Translations under genes and position numbers: made by a program
Shown: in pieces, positions 33,164 through 42,211 of the stretch
Layout of the letters: each line of letters opens with the position of its first letter
Position numbering within the stretch: position 1 is the first letter of the stretch
Origin: Zoogloea sp.
GTDB lineage: Bacteria; Pseudomonadota; Gammaproteobacteria; Burkholderiales; Rhodocyclaceae
NCBI GenBank assembly: GCA_016720685.1
Contig: JADKKC010000008.1
Span: 1 to 64,000 of the forward strand
Length of the DNA stretch: 64,000 nucleotides
Reading direction: 5' to 3'
The notes under the pieces: generated by a model
Told to the model about the DNA's origin: nothing
Databases searched by the model: none
Seen by the model: only the letters and a program-made list of their open reading frames with translations

Positions 33164-34494
33164 CCATGGGCCGCCCTTCACATGCCCGCGCCCTCAATGT
33201 CTGGGCAAACGGGAAACAAGTCGGACAGTGGCGTTTGCCGAGCCGGGGGCCGATGGAGTTTCAGTACGCCGCAAGCTGGGTCGAATCCCCCGAAGGGCGC
33301 CCCCTGTCCCTGTCGCTGCCCATCACGCTGGACGCACCGCCGCTACGGGGAAAGGTCGTCCACAACTACTTCGACAACCTGCTCCCCGACAGCGAGCGCA
33401 TCCGGGCCCGGCTGCAATCCCGTTTCCGCACCGGCAGCAGCGACGCCTTCGCGCTCCTGCAGGCCATCGGGCGCGACTGCGTGGGTGCGGTGCAACTTCT
33501 TCCCGAAGATAGGGCGCCGGAGAACGTCTTCCGCATCCAGGCCGAGCCTCTCGACGAAGCCAGCGTGGCGCGCATCCTCAAAGGCACGGTGGCCCCTTCC
33601 TCCCCCTTCGGCCAGCTTGCCCCGGACGACGGGGATTTCCGCATCTCGATTGCCGGTGCGCAGGAGAAAACCGCGCTGACCTGGCACCAGGGCCAGTGGT
33701 GCCGGCCTCTGGGCGCCACACCGACCACCCACATCTTCAAGCTGCCCCTCGGCCTGGTGGGCAACCGGCAATCCGACATGCGCACATCAGTCGAAAACGA
33801 GTGGCTGTGCGCCCAACTTCTTGCCGCCTTTGGCCTGCCCGTGGCCGCGTGCAACATTCAGCGCTTCGACGACCAGAAAGTGCTCGTCGTCGAACGCTTC
33901 GACCGCCGTCTGGCCAGCACCGGCGACTACTGGCTGCGCCTGCCCCAGGAAGATTTCTGCCAAGCCACCGGAACGCCACCGCGGGCCAAGTACGAATCGG
34001 ACGGCGGCCCCGGGCTGGTGGACATCGCCCGCATCCTCCAGCACTCCGAAGCCCGCGACGACGACCTCCGGACCCTGCTCAAGGCGCAACTGCTGTTCTG
34101 GCTGCTCGCCGCCACCGACGGCCATGCGAAGAACTTCTCGATCTTCCTTCTCGCCGGCGGCCGCTACCGACTCACCCCCCTTTACGACGTCCTGTCGGCC
34201 TGGCCGGTCACCGGGCCGGGCCCCAATCACCTCGACTACGAAAAACTCCGCCTCGCCATGGCGCTGCGGGGCAAGAACACCCACTACCGGCTCAGAGACA
34301 TCCAGCGCCGGCACTTCAACGACACCGCCCAAAAATGCGGCCTCGGGCCGGACATGGAAACAGTCATCGACGAAGTGCTTTCCCGCGTCGCGGGCGCACT
34401 GGAGGAAGTCGGCCGCAACCTGCCCCCGGGGTTTCCGGAGGAGCTGTTTGCGGTGGTCGCTGAAGGAATACGGACGACGGCAGCACGGCTCTGA
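33157..34494 (+). CDS. hipA: HipA-family Ser/Thr kinase toxin
   Basis: 445 residues, full length. The N-subdomain is followed by the ISIAGAQEKTAL loop, HIFKLPLG, VERFDRR, the catalytic region LAATDGHAKNFSIFL and the Asp motif LYDVLSAWP. HipA proteins phosphorylate aminoacyl-tRNA synthetases and arrest growth. The frame starts at a GTG (33157), with an ATG at 33166 as the alternative. No frameshift is seen, unlike the hipA remnant at 8246. Confidence 0.9.
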   Translation: MVAMGRPSHARALNVWANGKQVGQWRLPSRGPMEFQYAASWVESPEGRPLSLSLPITLDAPPLRGKVVHNYFDNLLPDSERIRARLQSRFRTGSSDAFALLQAIGRDCVGAVQLLPEDRAPENVFRIQAEPLDEASVARILKGTVAPSSPFGQLAPDDGDFRISIAGAQEKTALTWHQGQWCRPLGATPTTHIFKLPLGLVGNRQSDMRTSVENEWLCAQLLAAFGLPVAACNIQRFDDQKVLVVERFDRRLASTGDYWLRLPQEDFCQATGTPPRAKYESDGGPGLVDIARILQHSEARDDDLRTLLKAQLLFWLLAATDGHAKNFSIFLLAGGRYRLTPLYDVLSAWPVTGPGPNHLDYEKLRLAMALRGKNTHYRLRDIQRRHFNDTAQKCGLGPDMETVIDEVLSRVAGALEEVGRNLPPGFPEELFAVVAEGIRTTAARL

Positions 34495-34732
34495 GGCCGG
34501 GCCAGGGATATCACAATCTGCCCATTCCTACAAGGAATGCACTGCCGGACAGGAAAGTAAGCGGGAGCGCTTTGAACATGCACTGGAGCATTCCTTTCGG
34601 CCTCGACTCAGCCCATCGCTCCAGCGCTCGACTTTCCACCGGGCTCCCCCTTGGGTTCGGCCGAATTGGACTCCGAGGCGTGCACGATGTGCCGTGATTC
34701 TTTTGATAATTCCAGCAGCGAGATTTGTGTTT
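34495..34732. other. Intergenic region hipA-kfrA
   Basis: About 240 bp without a recognised gene; it becomes AT-rich towards the kfrA operator. Confidence 0.4.
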
Positions 34733-34763
34733 TGTAGTATGCAATATAATACTACATACTACA
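34733..34763 (+). promoter_or_regulatory. KfrA operator repeats
   Basis: TGTAGTAT at 34733-34740 is followed by its inverse ATACTACA twice (34749-34756 and 34756-34763). The cluster is 20 bp upstream of kfrA and overlaps a TATAAT-like hexamer, so it is the likely self-repression site. Confidence 0.65.
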
Positions 34764-34782
34764 TTTAACAGAGGCACGTGAG

Positions 34783-35445
34783 ATGGCATCAACTACCAAA
34801 GACCGGATTTTCGCGATAGCCGAAGAACTGGACGCAGCCGGTGCGAACCCCACCCTGGCAGCCGTCCGCAAGGCTCTCGGCGGTGGCAGCTTCACCACGA
34901 TTTCGGAAGCGATGACCGAGTGGCGGAACCGGAAGGCAGCCAAAGATGCACCGATCCGCGAACCGGCGCCGCAACTGGTCGCCGACCGCCTGGCCGAATT
35001 CGGCGCCGAGCTCTGGGCGGCCGCCCTTGAGCTCGCGAACAGTCGCCTGGCATCAGAGCACAAGGGCCTCGAGACCGCCCGCTCCCAGCTCGAAGCAGAG
35101 AAGCGCGAGGCCGCCGAGCTGGCCGACCAGGTGACCGCGGAGCTCGAAACCCTGCAGGCGCGGCTTGCCAAGCTCGAAGCTTCCGAAAAGGACGCAAAGG
35201 CGGGAGCGGCCGTCCTGTCCGATAAGCTTACCAAAGCGTCCGAACGGGCAGCGACCGCCGAAGTGCGAGCCGAGGAAATTTCCAAGCGGGCCGACGACCT
35301 TAAAGCCGCCCTTGACGCGGCGCGAGACGCTTCTGCCTCGAACATCGCGGCGCTCAACGCCGAGCTTTCACGCATCAACGCACAGAACGCGGAACTCGTC
35401 CGTGCCTTGGCCGACGCGGCCAAGGGCTCAAGCGGGAAAGCCTGA
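34783..35445 (+). CDS. kfrA: KfrA-type plasmid DNA-binding protein
   Basis: 220 residues. The N-terminal ~100 residues match the KfrA DNA-binding domain (FAIAEELDAAGANPTLAAVR; GGGSFTTISEAMTEWRNRKA). The rest is one long coiled coil rich in Ala, Glu and Lys. KfrA proteins of broad-host-range plasmids bind their own promoter and help plasmid maintenance. It is shorter than IncP KfrA (~300 residues). Its presence here, 15 kb from the replicon, is further evidence of plasmid origin. Confidence 0.8.
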   Translation: MASTTKDRIFAIAEELDAAGANPTLAAVRKALGGGSFTTISEAMTEWRNRKAAKDAPIREPAPQLVADRLAEFGAELWAAALELANSRLASEHKGLETARSQLEAEKREAAELADQVTAELETLQARLAKLEASEKDAKAGAAVLSDKLTKASERAATAEVRAEEISKRADDLKAALDAARDASASNIAALNAELSRINAQNAELVRALADAAKGSSGKA

Positions 35446-35451
35446 CCCAAA

Positions 35452-35640
35452 GTTCGTGCTGCGGAACACCGTCCAGCAAGCGCAGACACTGATTCAGCAG
35501 CATGAGGCCATCACGCTCTCGCAGCAGGATTGCAGCCTTTCTCTTCGCGCTGGATGCGCAGTCACAGCCCGCTCCGGCCTTGCAGCGGGCGTTTGCCCAC
35601 AGCCTTGCTCGGTCAGCTTGCCGGAAGCGCTCATGGCGGA
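35452..35640 (+). pseudogene. DUF1778 antitoxin remnant
   Basis: VLRNTVQQAQTLIQQHEAI in one frame, then AAFLFALDAQSQPAPALQRA in the next, matching the C-terminal half of TacA-type antitoxins. There is a frameshift near 35520. It differs from the tacA at 7871. No toxin follows. Between here and the IS5 end, one frame ends in FWTLDKQLNALAEGFEVAH; I do not recognise it. Confidence 0.5.
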
Positions 35641-35786
35641 TTGGCCGTGTAAAGACAAAGGAGACAGCGGCCTGCCGGCGATCTGGGCATCTCGCCGGAC
35701 GACACTTTCTGGACGCTGGACAAACAGCTTAACGCCTTGGCAGAGGGGTTTGAAGTCGCGCATCAGACCCCGTTTGATTAACGCAA

Positions 35787-37066
35787 GGGCACCTCGAATA
35801 ACCCGAGGTTTCCAGCAAATCTCGCCGCGCAACGATGATCGCGACCGAATCTGGTTCAATTCCTTCGGCAAATCACCGCCTTCTCCAGCGGTGCCGTCCC
35901 GTTTTTGCCTCGAATCGCCTCGGGCAGCGGCGATTCGGCCCATTTCGGGCGTCAGAAGGCCTCGATTCCGGCCTTCTGGAGATAAACCAGCCGCTTCAGG
36001 TTGTAGCAGGCCGCCATCATCGTCATCGCAAAGTTTGCCCGCGCCTGGCCGATGGTGCGCAGCAACTTGCCGCCCATCTGGTCGATGGCCCCGAACACGT
36101 GCTCGACCCGCGCGCGCGTCTTGGCGATGCGCTTGTTGCGCCGCTGCTGGCACTCGGACAGCGGCTTGTTGCGGTGGCCCTTCCGCTGGATCTGGTTGCG
36201 GAAGCCGTTTTCCTTCAGCCAGGCTTCACGCTCCGCAGACGGATAGCCCCGGTCGGCATAGACGTCCCGGCTTGTGTTGGCCGTGTCGAAGACGTTGTCG
36301 AAGTGCTGGCTGTCGTGCGTGCTGGCCGTGTCGGTCTCGATCTTGCGGATGATCTTGTACTTCTTGTCGACGTTGATGGAGAGCTTGTAGCCGAAGTGGC
36401 TCTTGCCGTGCTTCTTGGTCCAGGTGGCGTCGAGGTCCTTCTGGCGCCGCTTGGCGGGCTTCCAGCCGGCCGGCATCGCGCCTTGCTCGATCAAGGCCTT
36501 CTCGCCCCGGCTGTTGTGCTGCTTGGGCGCCGGCACCAGGGTCGCGTCGATGATCTGACCGCCGCGGGCGATGAAGCCCTTCTTGAGCAGCTGCGCCGAG
36601 ACGCCATCGAACAGCGCCTTCGCGCCGGCTTCGCCGATGCGGTTCTCGAAGGTCCAGACGGTGGTGCGATCAGGGATGTTCGTTGCGCTCTCCAGCCCGC
36701 AGAAGCGCTTGTAGCTCATGCGGTCGAGCAGTTGGTACTCCATCTGCTCGTCCGACAGGTTGTACAGCCGCTTCAAGACCAGGATGCGCACCATCGTCTC
36801 GGTCGGGTACGGCGGCCGGCCACCCTGCGGGCTGACCGGCCGGGGCGCGATCCGATCGACCTCGGCCGCCAGCGCCGCGAAGTCGATGTACGACTCGATC
36901 TCGGCCAGCGGATCGCCCAGGGCGTCGATCTTCTTGCGGTGGTGATCAAAGGCGAACAGGTCGGTCTTGATGGCGCTACGGGGTTTCATCGGGGCAGAGG
37001 GCTACGGGGTTCAGGACGAAAGGATTTTACTAAGCGGTGGGTCGAGGGAGGTTTTTCGAGGCGCCC
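35787..37066 (-). mobile_element. IS5-family element, complete
   Basis: Terminal repeats GGGCACCTCGAATAACC (35787 onward) and, inverted, GGGCGCCTCGAAAAACC (ending at 37066). A perfect 4-bp target duplication GCAA flanks it (35783-35786 and 37067-37070). It holds one intact transposase. It is the source-like copy of the truncated element at 6250-6994. Confidence 0.9.
35952..36989 (-). CDS. IS5-family transposase
   Basis: 345 residues, intact. N-terminal DUF772 region (PTETMVRILVLKRLYNLSDE); catalytic residues in QIIDATLVPAPKQH (Asp), VYADRGYPSAER (Asp) and RVEHVFGAIDQMGG (Glu). The element's clean ends and target duplication suggest recent activity. Confidence 0.9.
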   Translation of the reverse strand: MKPRSAIKTDLFAFDHHRKKIDALGDPLAEIESYIDFAALAAEVDRIAPRPVSPQGGRPPYPTETMVRILVLKRLYNLSDEQMEYQLLDRMSYKRFCGLESATNIPDRTTVWTFENRIGEAGAKALFDGVSAQLLKKGFIARGGQIIDATLVPAPKQHNSRGEKALIEQGAMPAGWKPAKRRQKDLDATWTKKHGKSHFGYKLSINVDKKYKIIRKIETDTASTHDSQHFDNVFDTANTSRDVYADRGYPSAEREAWLKENGFRNQIQRKGHRNKPLSECQQRRNKRIAKTRARVEHVFGAIDQMGGKLLRTIGQARANFAMTMMAACYNLKRLVYLQKAGIEAF

Positions 37067-37112
37067 GCAAGGGACGTCGGTCGAAGCCACACTCTATTTT
37101 TGCGTTACTTTT

Positions 37113-37140
37113 AAGCCTGCTAATTTATATTAGCAGGCTT
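37113..37140. promoter_or_regulatory. Perfect hairpin upstream of integrase
   Basis: AAGCCTGCTAA, loop TTTATA, TTAGCAGGCTT; 28 bp, ending 47 bp before the integrase ATG. It could be a terminator, an operator or a recombinase site. There is no T-run on the right side, so a recombination or binding site is at least as likely as a terminator. Confidence 0.55.
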
Positions 37141-37187
37141 GAATTTATTGGTTAAAATCCAGCTTTTCAGACTTCAGGCAGCTCGCC

Positions 37188-38990
37188 ATGGCGCAAAACA
37201 CTTGCATTGCGCACGACATCCCGCGTTACACGCGTGCCGACTTCACAGCGCTTAGGGCCTCACTGAACAAGCTGTCGATCGTCTTCATTGCGCAGAACTA
37301 CTACACCGAAGAAGATTTGGAGGCCCTCGGCTGCGCGACGCCGGCCGACCTTCAGGACCGCCTTGATCTCATGCGTGATCACCTGGTCGAACGGGCTTCG
37401 GTGGCAAACCCACACATCGCCGAGGGTCTGCGCAACGCCAGAAAATCGGCCAAGTGGTCCCAAGTCGCCCAGAAGTATCTATTCTTGGCCGCTGAGTTCG
37501 AGTCATCCCAGCCGCAGCGGCAGGATGCTTTGACTGCTTGGCTCAAACCCCGTGTTTCCCGTCATCTTCGAGACGAAGGTATTCGGACGCTAGAGGATCT
37601 CCTGACCCTCATTGAGGCCCGAGGCCCCACCTGGTGGAGACCTATCCCGCGCTTGGGCCAAGGCAAGGCCGGGGCGCTCCTCCGTTGGCTCCAAACCCAC
37701 GAAAAGACGCTCGGTTCCCTGACGGTGACGGGCACCCAACAGGCACCAGTGGCCGGTGAGCTTGTCCCCATCACCCTGAGGGCATCCAACCCTATCCTGG
37801 TACCACTGGAAGGGATGCGTTTGCCGCGCGAACTGGATGGTCACCAAGGTCTGAATCGGGCTGCGAATTTTTCATTGATCCAGGCCCATAACGATCTCGA
37901 AGCCGTCGAGAGCTACCTCGTCAAATTCCGCGCGCAGGAAAAGACACGTCGGGCTTATCGGCGCGAACTCGAGCGCCTGCTACTGTGGTCGATCTATAAG
38001 CGCCAGAAGCCGCTCTCGAGCCTTCTCGTTGAAGACTGCGAGGTTTTCAAGGACTTTCTGGCCACGCCGGATCCAACTTGGTGTGGCCCAAAGACCTCCA
38101 GGTGGTCCGTGCGCTGGAAGCCGTTCGAGGGCTCACTGTCACCCAAGTCCCAGCTGTACGCGATCACGGTGATCCGGGCCTTTTTCGGGTGGTTAGTCAA
38201 TGTTCGCTATCTAGGTGGTAACCCGTGGGTAGCAATCGGCAACCCAGTGACCGAAGTGGCCCTGCATCCTATGCAGATCGACAAGGCTTTGCCAGAGGTG
38301 CTGTGGTCAGCGCTGGCTGGTACCGGCGGCTACCTCGATCAGGCAATCTCGAACGCAGAGGCCAGGAACAAAGGACAACTCCGACTCGCAAAAGCGGCCC
38401 TTCTTCTGATTGGACACTCGGGTATGCGACGGGAAGAAGCGGCCAATGCCCGACGGGAGAACCTGAAGAAGATTCAGAGTCACAATCTATATGAGCTCTC
38501 AGTCCTCGGAAAACGGTCTAAGTGGCGAACCGTATTTCTACCCTCAGAGGCCGTGCAGGCGCTGGAGGCGCATTGGCGCGACCGAGGTGACGATCGGGAG
38601 AAAAATGGCTTTATTTTGTCGCCGCTGATGATTCCGCCAACTACTCAGGCTCTCCGCAAGCACTTGGTTGCCGACGATAACGAGGCCAAAGGATTTTCGG
38701 TAGACGGACTTGGCCGTTTGATCACACGGTCACTCAAACAGGTTGCCGATGACTACAAGATCGCGATGACCGAAATCGAGCGGGAGATCCTAGCCACACG
38801 TGGCGTTCATGCGTTTCGGCACACTTTTGGGACGCTGTCGGTGGCCCAGGGCTTGCCACTGGATGTACTGCAACGGGTACTTGGTCATGCGTCTCTACAG
38901 ACAACCTCGATCTACGTCCAAGCTGAACGGCAACGAAGCATTGAAGAGATTGGGTTGCTGTTTGATCGACGGAAAATCAAAGACAACTGA
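37188..38990 (+). CDS. Tyrosine recombinase with long N-terminal extension
   Basis: 600 residues. The C-terminal ~250 residues hold the tyrosine-recombinase residues: Arg in GHSGMRREEAA, the HxxR box in HAFRHTFGT, LGHASLQTTS and the nucleophile in IYVQAERQ. A SAM-like core-binding domain precedes it (FRAQEKTRRAYRRELERLLL). The first ~230 residues are an unusual extension with WWRPIPRLGQGKAGALLRWL, a helix-hairpin-helix-like stretch. It probably mobilises or resolves an island or plasmid. The frame is intact. Confidence 0.85.
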   Translation: MAQNTCIAHDIPRYTRADFTALRASLNKLSIVFIAQNYYTEEDLEALGCATPADLQDRLDLMRDHLVERASVANPHIAEGLRNARKSAKWSQVAQKYLFLAAEFESSQPQRQDALTAWLKPRVSRHLRDEGIRTLEDLLTLIEARGPTWWRPIPRLGQGKAGALLRWLQTHEKTLGSLTVTGTQQAPVAGELVPITLRASNPILVPLEGMRLPRELDGHQGLNRAANFSLIQAHNDLEAVESYLVKFRAQEKTRRAYRRELERLLLWSIYKRQKPLSSLLVEDCEVFKDFLATPDPTWCGPKTSRWSVRWKPFEGSLSPKSQLYAITVIRAFFGWLVNVRYLGGNPWVAIGNPVTEVALHPMQIDKALPEVLWSALAGTGGYLDQAISNAEARNKGQLRLAKAALLLIGHSGMRREEAANARRENLKKIQSHNLYELSVLGKRSKWRTVFLPSEAVQALEAHWRDRGDDREKNGFILSPLMIPPTTQALRKHLVADDNEAKGFSVDGLGRLITRSLKQVADDYKIAMTEIEREILATRGVHAFRHTFGTLSVAQGLPLDVLQRVLGHASLQTTSIYVQAERQRSIEEIGLLFDRRKIKDN

Positions 38991-39199
38991 CCCACGCAGC
39001 GCTAAGGGACTTAGGGACGATGGGGTTGCCAGGTGCTTATTTTTAGGCGCCTAAACTTTCTACGGCGGCGAGCTTCAAGAGCACGATGGTCAGCAGTTGC
39101 TTACAAGATAAGCACGGCATGAAACAGAAACTGCTGCACCGGGAGCGCATCTTGGAAGCGGTCAAACAGGCGACGAAGTAGCCTGACTCCACACCGAGT
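38991..39199. other. Non-coding region with palindrome
   Basis: Holds TTTAGGCGCCTAAA (39042-39055) followed by ~45 bp similar to 50752-50800. A short frame near 39121 (LLHRERILEAVKQATK) looks like the tail of a lost gene. Nothing else is recognised. Confidence 0.4.
39042..39055. repeat. Palindrome TTTAGGCGCCTAAA, copy 1
   Basis: A perfect 14-bp palindrome, 52 bp after the recombinase stop. The same 14 bp occur at 50738-50751 and in the centre of the 36-bp palindrome at 50829-50864. Confidence 0.8.
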
Positions 39200-39505
39200 T
39201 CCTTCACGACGGTCTAGCTCGGGGCATAGCCTTCGGAGCACAGTACCGCATCCACGCCAAGCACAGGACGCAGGACTTCAATCAGGGACGCCGCTTTGGC
39301 GTTGGGCAATACTTCTTGGAAGATCTTCCGGGTTCCGCGCTGGAGGGTGACCACGACAGCCACCTTTTCATCGCCCGTCGGTCTTGAGCTTCCCGCCCCG
39401 TCTCTTGGCAGGCCCTAGCAGACCTATGCGCAGCCCTTTGAAGAAATGCGGGAAGAAGATTTCGTCGGTTTCGACCACGCCGGAAAACCAGACTTTCTGT
39501 GCGGC
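39200..39505 (-). pseudogene. IS1595-family transposase fragment
   Basis: Reads GVVETDEIFFPHFFKG and AKRRGGKLKTDG, the catalytic-domain start of IS1595-type transposases, then loses the frame. It abuts the 3' end of the umuC remnant. Confidence 0.6.
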
Positions 39506-39509
39506 TCAC

Positions 39510-39784
39510 CTTGCCAACACCTTCGGCAACTCCTCCCACCTTGTCGTGTACCCCGGCGAAAGCCTGTACCGCCGCATCGTCCATGAGCGGGTGATTCCTT
39601 CCGCAGCAAACTGCAGGGTCCGCCGCCCGTACCGCCCGTTGATCTCATCCAGCTCCCGCATCAGCGCCCGAGGCCGACTGCCGTCCTATCCCTCCGCAGA
39701 GAACAACGACGGCTGGCTCTCACCACGCGGCACCAGATTCAGCAGCATAATCCCAGCCGGTAAACCCGGGCGGGTACGCCAAAG
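39510..39784 (-). pseudogene. umuC: UmuC, C-terminal fragment
   Basis: AGIMLLNLVPRGESQPSLFS, then MRELDEINGRYGRRTLQFAA and SPGYTTRWEELPKV. These are the conserved C-terminal segments of UmuC (little finger and DUF4113-like tail). It is separated from the rest of umuC by a ~660-bp insertion, and a stop lies after the LFSAEG segment. Confidence 0.75.
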
Positions 39785-39789
39785 CATGA

Positions 39790-40445
39790 CCCTTGCAAGC
39801 CCCTGCCACTGATTCCGATCAAAAGGTCGCAAACGTTCGACTCAAACCCCGGCGCTCTGGGCAGGATGGTTGGTGGGCAGGGTGCTCCTTCCGGAAAGGA
39901 ATAAATCTGGCTACCAATGCTGTTGTTCGTGGCATCGCGAGGCCATAAAGGAAAGAGGCAAAGTGCCGTTCTTGCGGCTGGGGCTGCCGTCTCCGCGCTT
40001 TCCGCATCTGCGACCCGCGTCGCCCGCGGGAGGCATTGCCGTTCGGCCTTGATTCCACGGAGGACAACCATCGCCGTGCGTGAGGCGCGTGCCGGGAACC
40101 TCAAAGTCACAGCGGCGGGGATTGATGGCGGCCTGAATGCGGAAGATTGGCCCGCCGGCCATTCGGGCGCGGCTACAACGCGAGGCTAAGGCCAGCATCG
40201 GGCAACACCGTGCCGCTTGGGCGGTCTTGGGGCCTGGCGGCGGCGGCCGCTGAGCCTCGGCCGTGACCATGCGCTTACGGGTGGTGGAATGATCATCGGG
40301 ATTGTCACGTCAGCCGGCTGGTGCTGATCTATCAAAGCCAGATGATGCGCGTGGCGCACGTTCGGCTCGCTAGCGAGGCTTGGTCTGTAACAAGCCGTGC
40401 TCTGGCCATCTGACCGTGGCCGCTGATCGGAACGGGTGGCGGGTT
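39790..40445. mobile_element. ~660-bp insertion within umuC, IS21-like ends (tentative)
   Basis: Splits umuC in the RPG region. Its ends carry GATTCCGATCAAA at the left and, inverted, AATTCCGATGAAACCCGCC at the right. Repeated TTCCGATnAAA ends are characteristic of IS21-family elements. No transposase frame survives, so it is an internally deleted element or MITE-like. Confidence 0.4.
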
Positions 40446-41478
40446 TCATCGGAATTCACAACCAGGCCGGCAAATCCGCTTGAGTATCCGGAACGCCCAC
40501 CGGGTGAGCACCCGCGTATCGTCCGTTGGCACAGGTAGCGGGAGCGTCACCGCCTGCTGATACTGGGGAACATCAGGTTTGAAGATGTTGGTTCGGATGG
40601 AGACCTGCACCGCACCAGCCAGGCTGGCCTTGTCTGCCCGCGGCAATGGCCATATAGCTCGCCACAGCCTCCTCAAGTTCGGCGCGCTCCGTAAGGAGCC
40701 GGTTGAAACTCCGGCTAGACATGATCTGCTACTTATCCGGGGCAACCTCTTCCAGCTCCAGGCAGGACAGACCACGCAGTTCCCGGATCGTCCGCTCCAA
40801 TACCACCGAAAAACGCCTGCGGATCAGGTCAGCATCGGCGGTTCTGAGTTGCTCCACCGTGTGGATACCCATCTCCTCCAAACGCCGGGCGATCCTCCGG
40901 CCCACGCCCCACACTTCACCCACCTCGATGGTGGAGAAAAGCTGAGCAAGGGCCGGCTCTGACGTCGTGGTGAAATCACACACCCCATCGATACCCGCCA
41001 GATTCTTCTTGGCACAGTGGTTGGCCAACTTGGACAGCGTTTTCGTGGGGCCGATCCCCACGCACACGGCGAGTCCGAGCCAGTCCGCGACACGCTGCCG
41101 GATACGTTGCCCGTAGGCCTCAAGGGCCGGCTCAACGCCTGCAAAGCCGTCGAGCAGCAGAAAACTCTCATCGATGCTGTAAACCTCGACGTTCGGTGAG
41201 AAACCGGACAGCACCTGCACTACACGGTTACTGATGTCGGCGTATAGGGCGTAGTTCGACGAGTAGGCCACCACACCGCGACGTTCAGCCTCCTCCCGGA
41301 TCTGAGACCACGGTGCCCCCATCGGAATTCCGAGCGCCTTGGCTTCCGCCGAGCGGGCCACCACGCAGCCATCGTTATTCGACAGGACAACAAGCGGCGT
41401 TGCCCTTAGGGTTGGATCGAACAGCTTCTCGCACGAAGCGTAAAAGTTGTTGCAATCCACCAGCGCGAAGATGGGCAT
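40446..41478 (-). pseudogene. umuC: UmuC (DNA polymerase V), N-terminal and middle part
   Basis: From the ATG at 41478, PIFALVDCNNFYASCEKLFD and VYSIDESFLLLDGF are the Y-family polymerase palm motifs with their catalytic acids. IGPTKTLSKLANHCAK follows. At 40729-40731 an in-frame TAG stops the protein after LELEEVAPDK. The same frame reads on as QIMSSRSFNRLL, and then a second frameshift moves to LAGAVQVSIRTNIFKPD. With the downstream insertion, the gene has at least three lesions and is dead. It follows umuD by 10 bp. Confidence 0.85.
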
Positions 41479-41488
41479 CGCTCTCCAA

Positions 41489-41959
41489 TCAGACCGGCAT
41501 TCGCTTGAACTTGCCGACCACCACGCCCCAGATCACGCAGTCCATTTCTTCGGTGACGATGAGCGGCCGATACTTAGGGTTCTCTGCTTCGAGCGCCATC
41601 CGGCCTCCACGACGATAAAGGCGCTTCACCAGGCGCAGACCATCCACGAAGGCCACGACGATGTGCCCATGCCGGGGGCGCACGCTCTTGTCGACAACCA
41701 GGATGTCGCCATCGAAGATCTCGGCGCCCTCCATCGAATCTCCCTGTACGGGGAAGAAAAACGTGCTGACCGGGTTGCGAACCAGGTACTCGTTGATGTC
41801 GAGGCGTGACTCTTCATAGTCTGCGGCGGGCGATGGAAAGCCCGCTGAGATCTTGATCGAATCCACCGGCAACGCCTGTCGAGGCGCGCCGGGCAAGGGA
41901 ACGAAGATGCCACGGGTGTTGGCAAGATCCGGCGTGGTGAGCGTACGAAACTTTGGCAT
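41489..41959 (-). CDS. umuD: UmuD mutagenesis protein (S24 peptidase)
   Basis: 156 residues from the ATG at 41959. The self-cleavage site is Ala39-Gly40 in KISAGFPSPAADYEE, with Ser75 in VQGDSMEGAEIFDGD and Lys112 in GLRLVKRLYRR as the catalytic dyad. RecA filaments trigger cleavage, and UmuD' then serves polymerase V. The frame is intact, although its partner umuC is broken. It is preceded by a perfect LexA box 22 bp upstream. Confidence 0.9.
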   Translation of the reverse strand: MPKFRTLTTPDLANTRGIFVPLPGAPRQALPVDSIKISAGFPSPAADYEESRLDINEYLVRNPVSTFFFPVQGDSMEGAEIFDGDILVVDKSVRPRHGHIVVAFVDGLRLVKRLYRRGGRMALEAENPKYRPLIVTEEMDCVIWGVVVGKFKRMPV

Positions 41960-41980
41960 GAGAGCAACACAAGACGAATG

Positions 41981-41996
41981 CTGTAATTTTTTACAG
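41981..41996. promoter_or_regulatory. LexA (SOS) box
   Basis: CTGTAATTTTTTACAG fits CTGT-N8-ACAG exactly and is nested in the longer inverted repeat GAATGCTGTAA / TTACAGCATTC. It lies between the divergent umuDC operon and the SRAP gene and can control both. Confidence 0.9.
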
Positions 41997-42077
41997 CATT
42001 CAAACCAATGCAAGCGACCTCGTCAGGTCGCCGCAGCCTCGCCGATAATGGACACGTTGATCCCTGCGTCCACAACC

Positions 42078-42180
42078 ATGTGTGCCAACTATCGTCCCTC
42101 GTCGCGGGAAACGCTTGCGGCGCTTCCCTTGCCACCCCCCGACTTCGCGTATGGAGAAGCCTACCCAGGGTCGGTGGTGC
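42078..42180 (+). pseudogene. SRAP/YedK peptidase, 5' fragment
   Basis: Starts MCANYRPSSRETLAAL, with the obligatory catalytic Cys2 of SOS-response-associated (HMCES/YedK) proteins, which cross-link to abasic sites in single-stranded DNA. It is interrupted after AYPGSVV by IS66 copy 1. The gene resumes at 47219. Confidence 0.85.
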
Positions 42181-42211
42181 GTAAGCGTCCAACCGGCCCA
42201 CCTTGCGGGGA

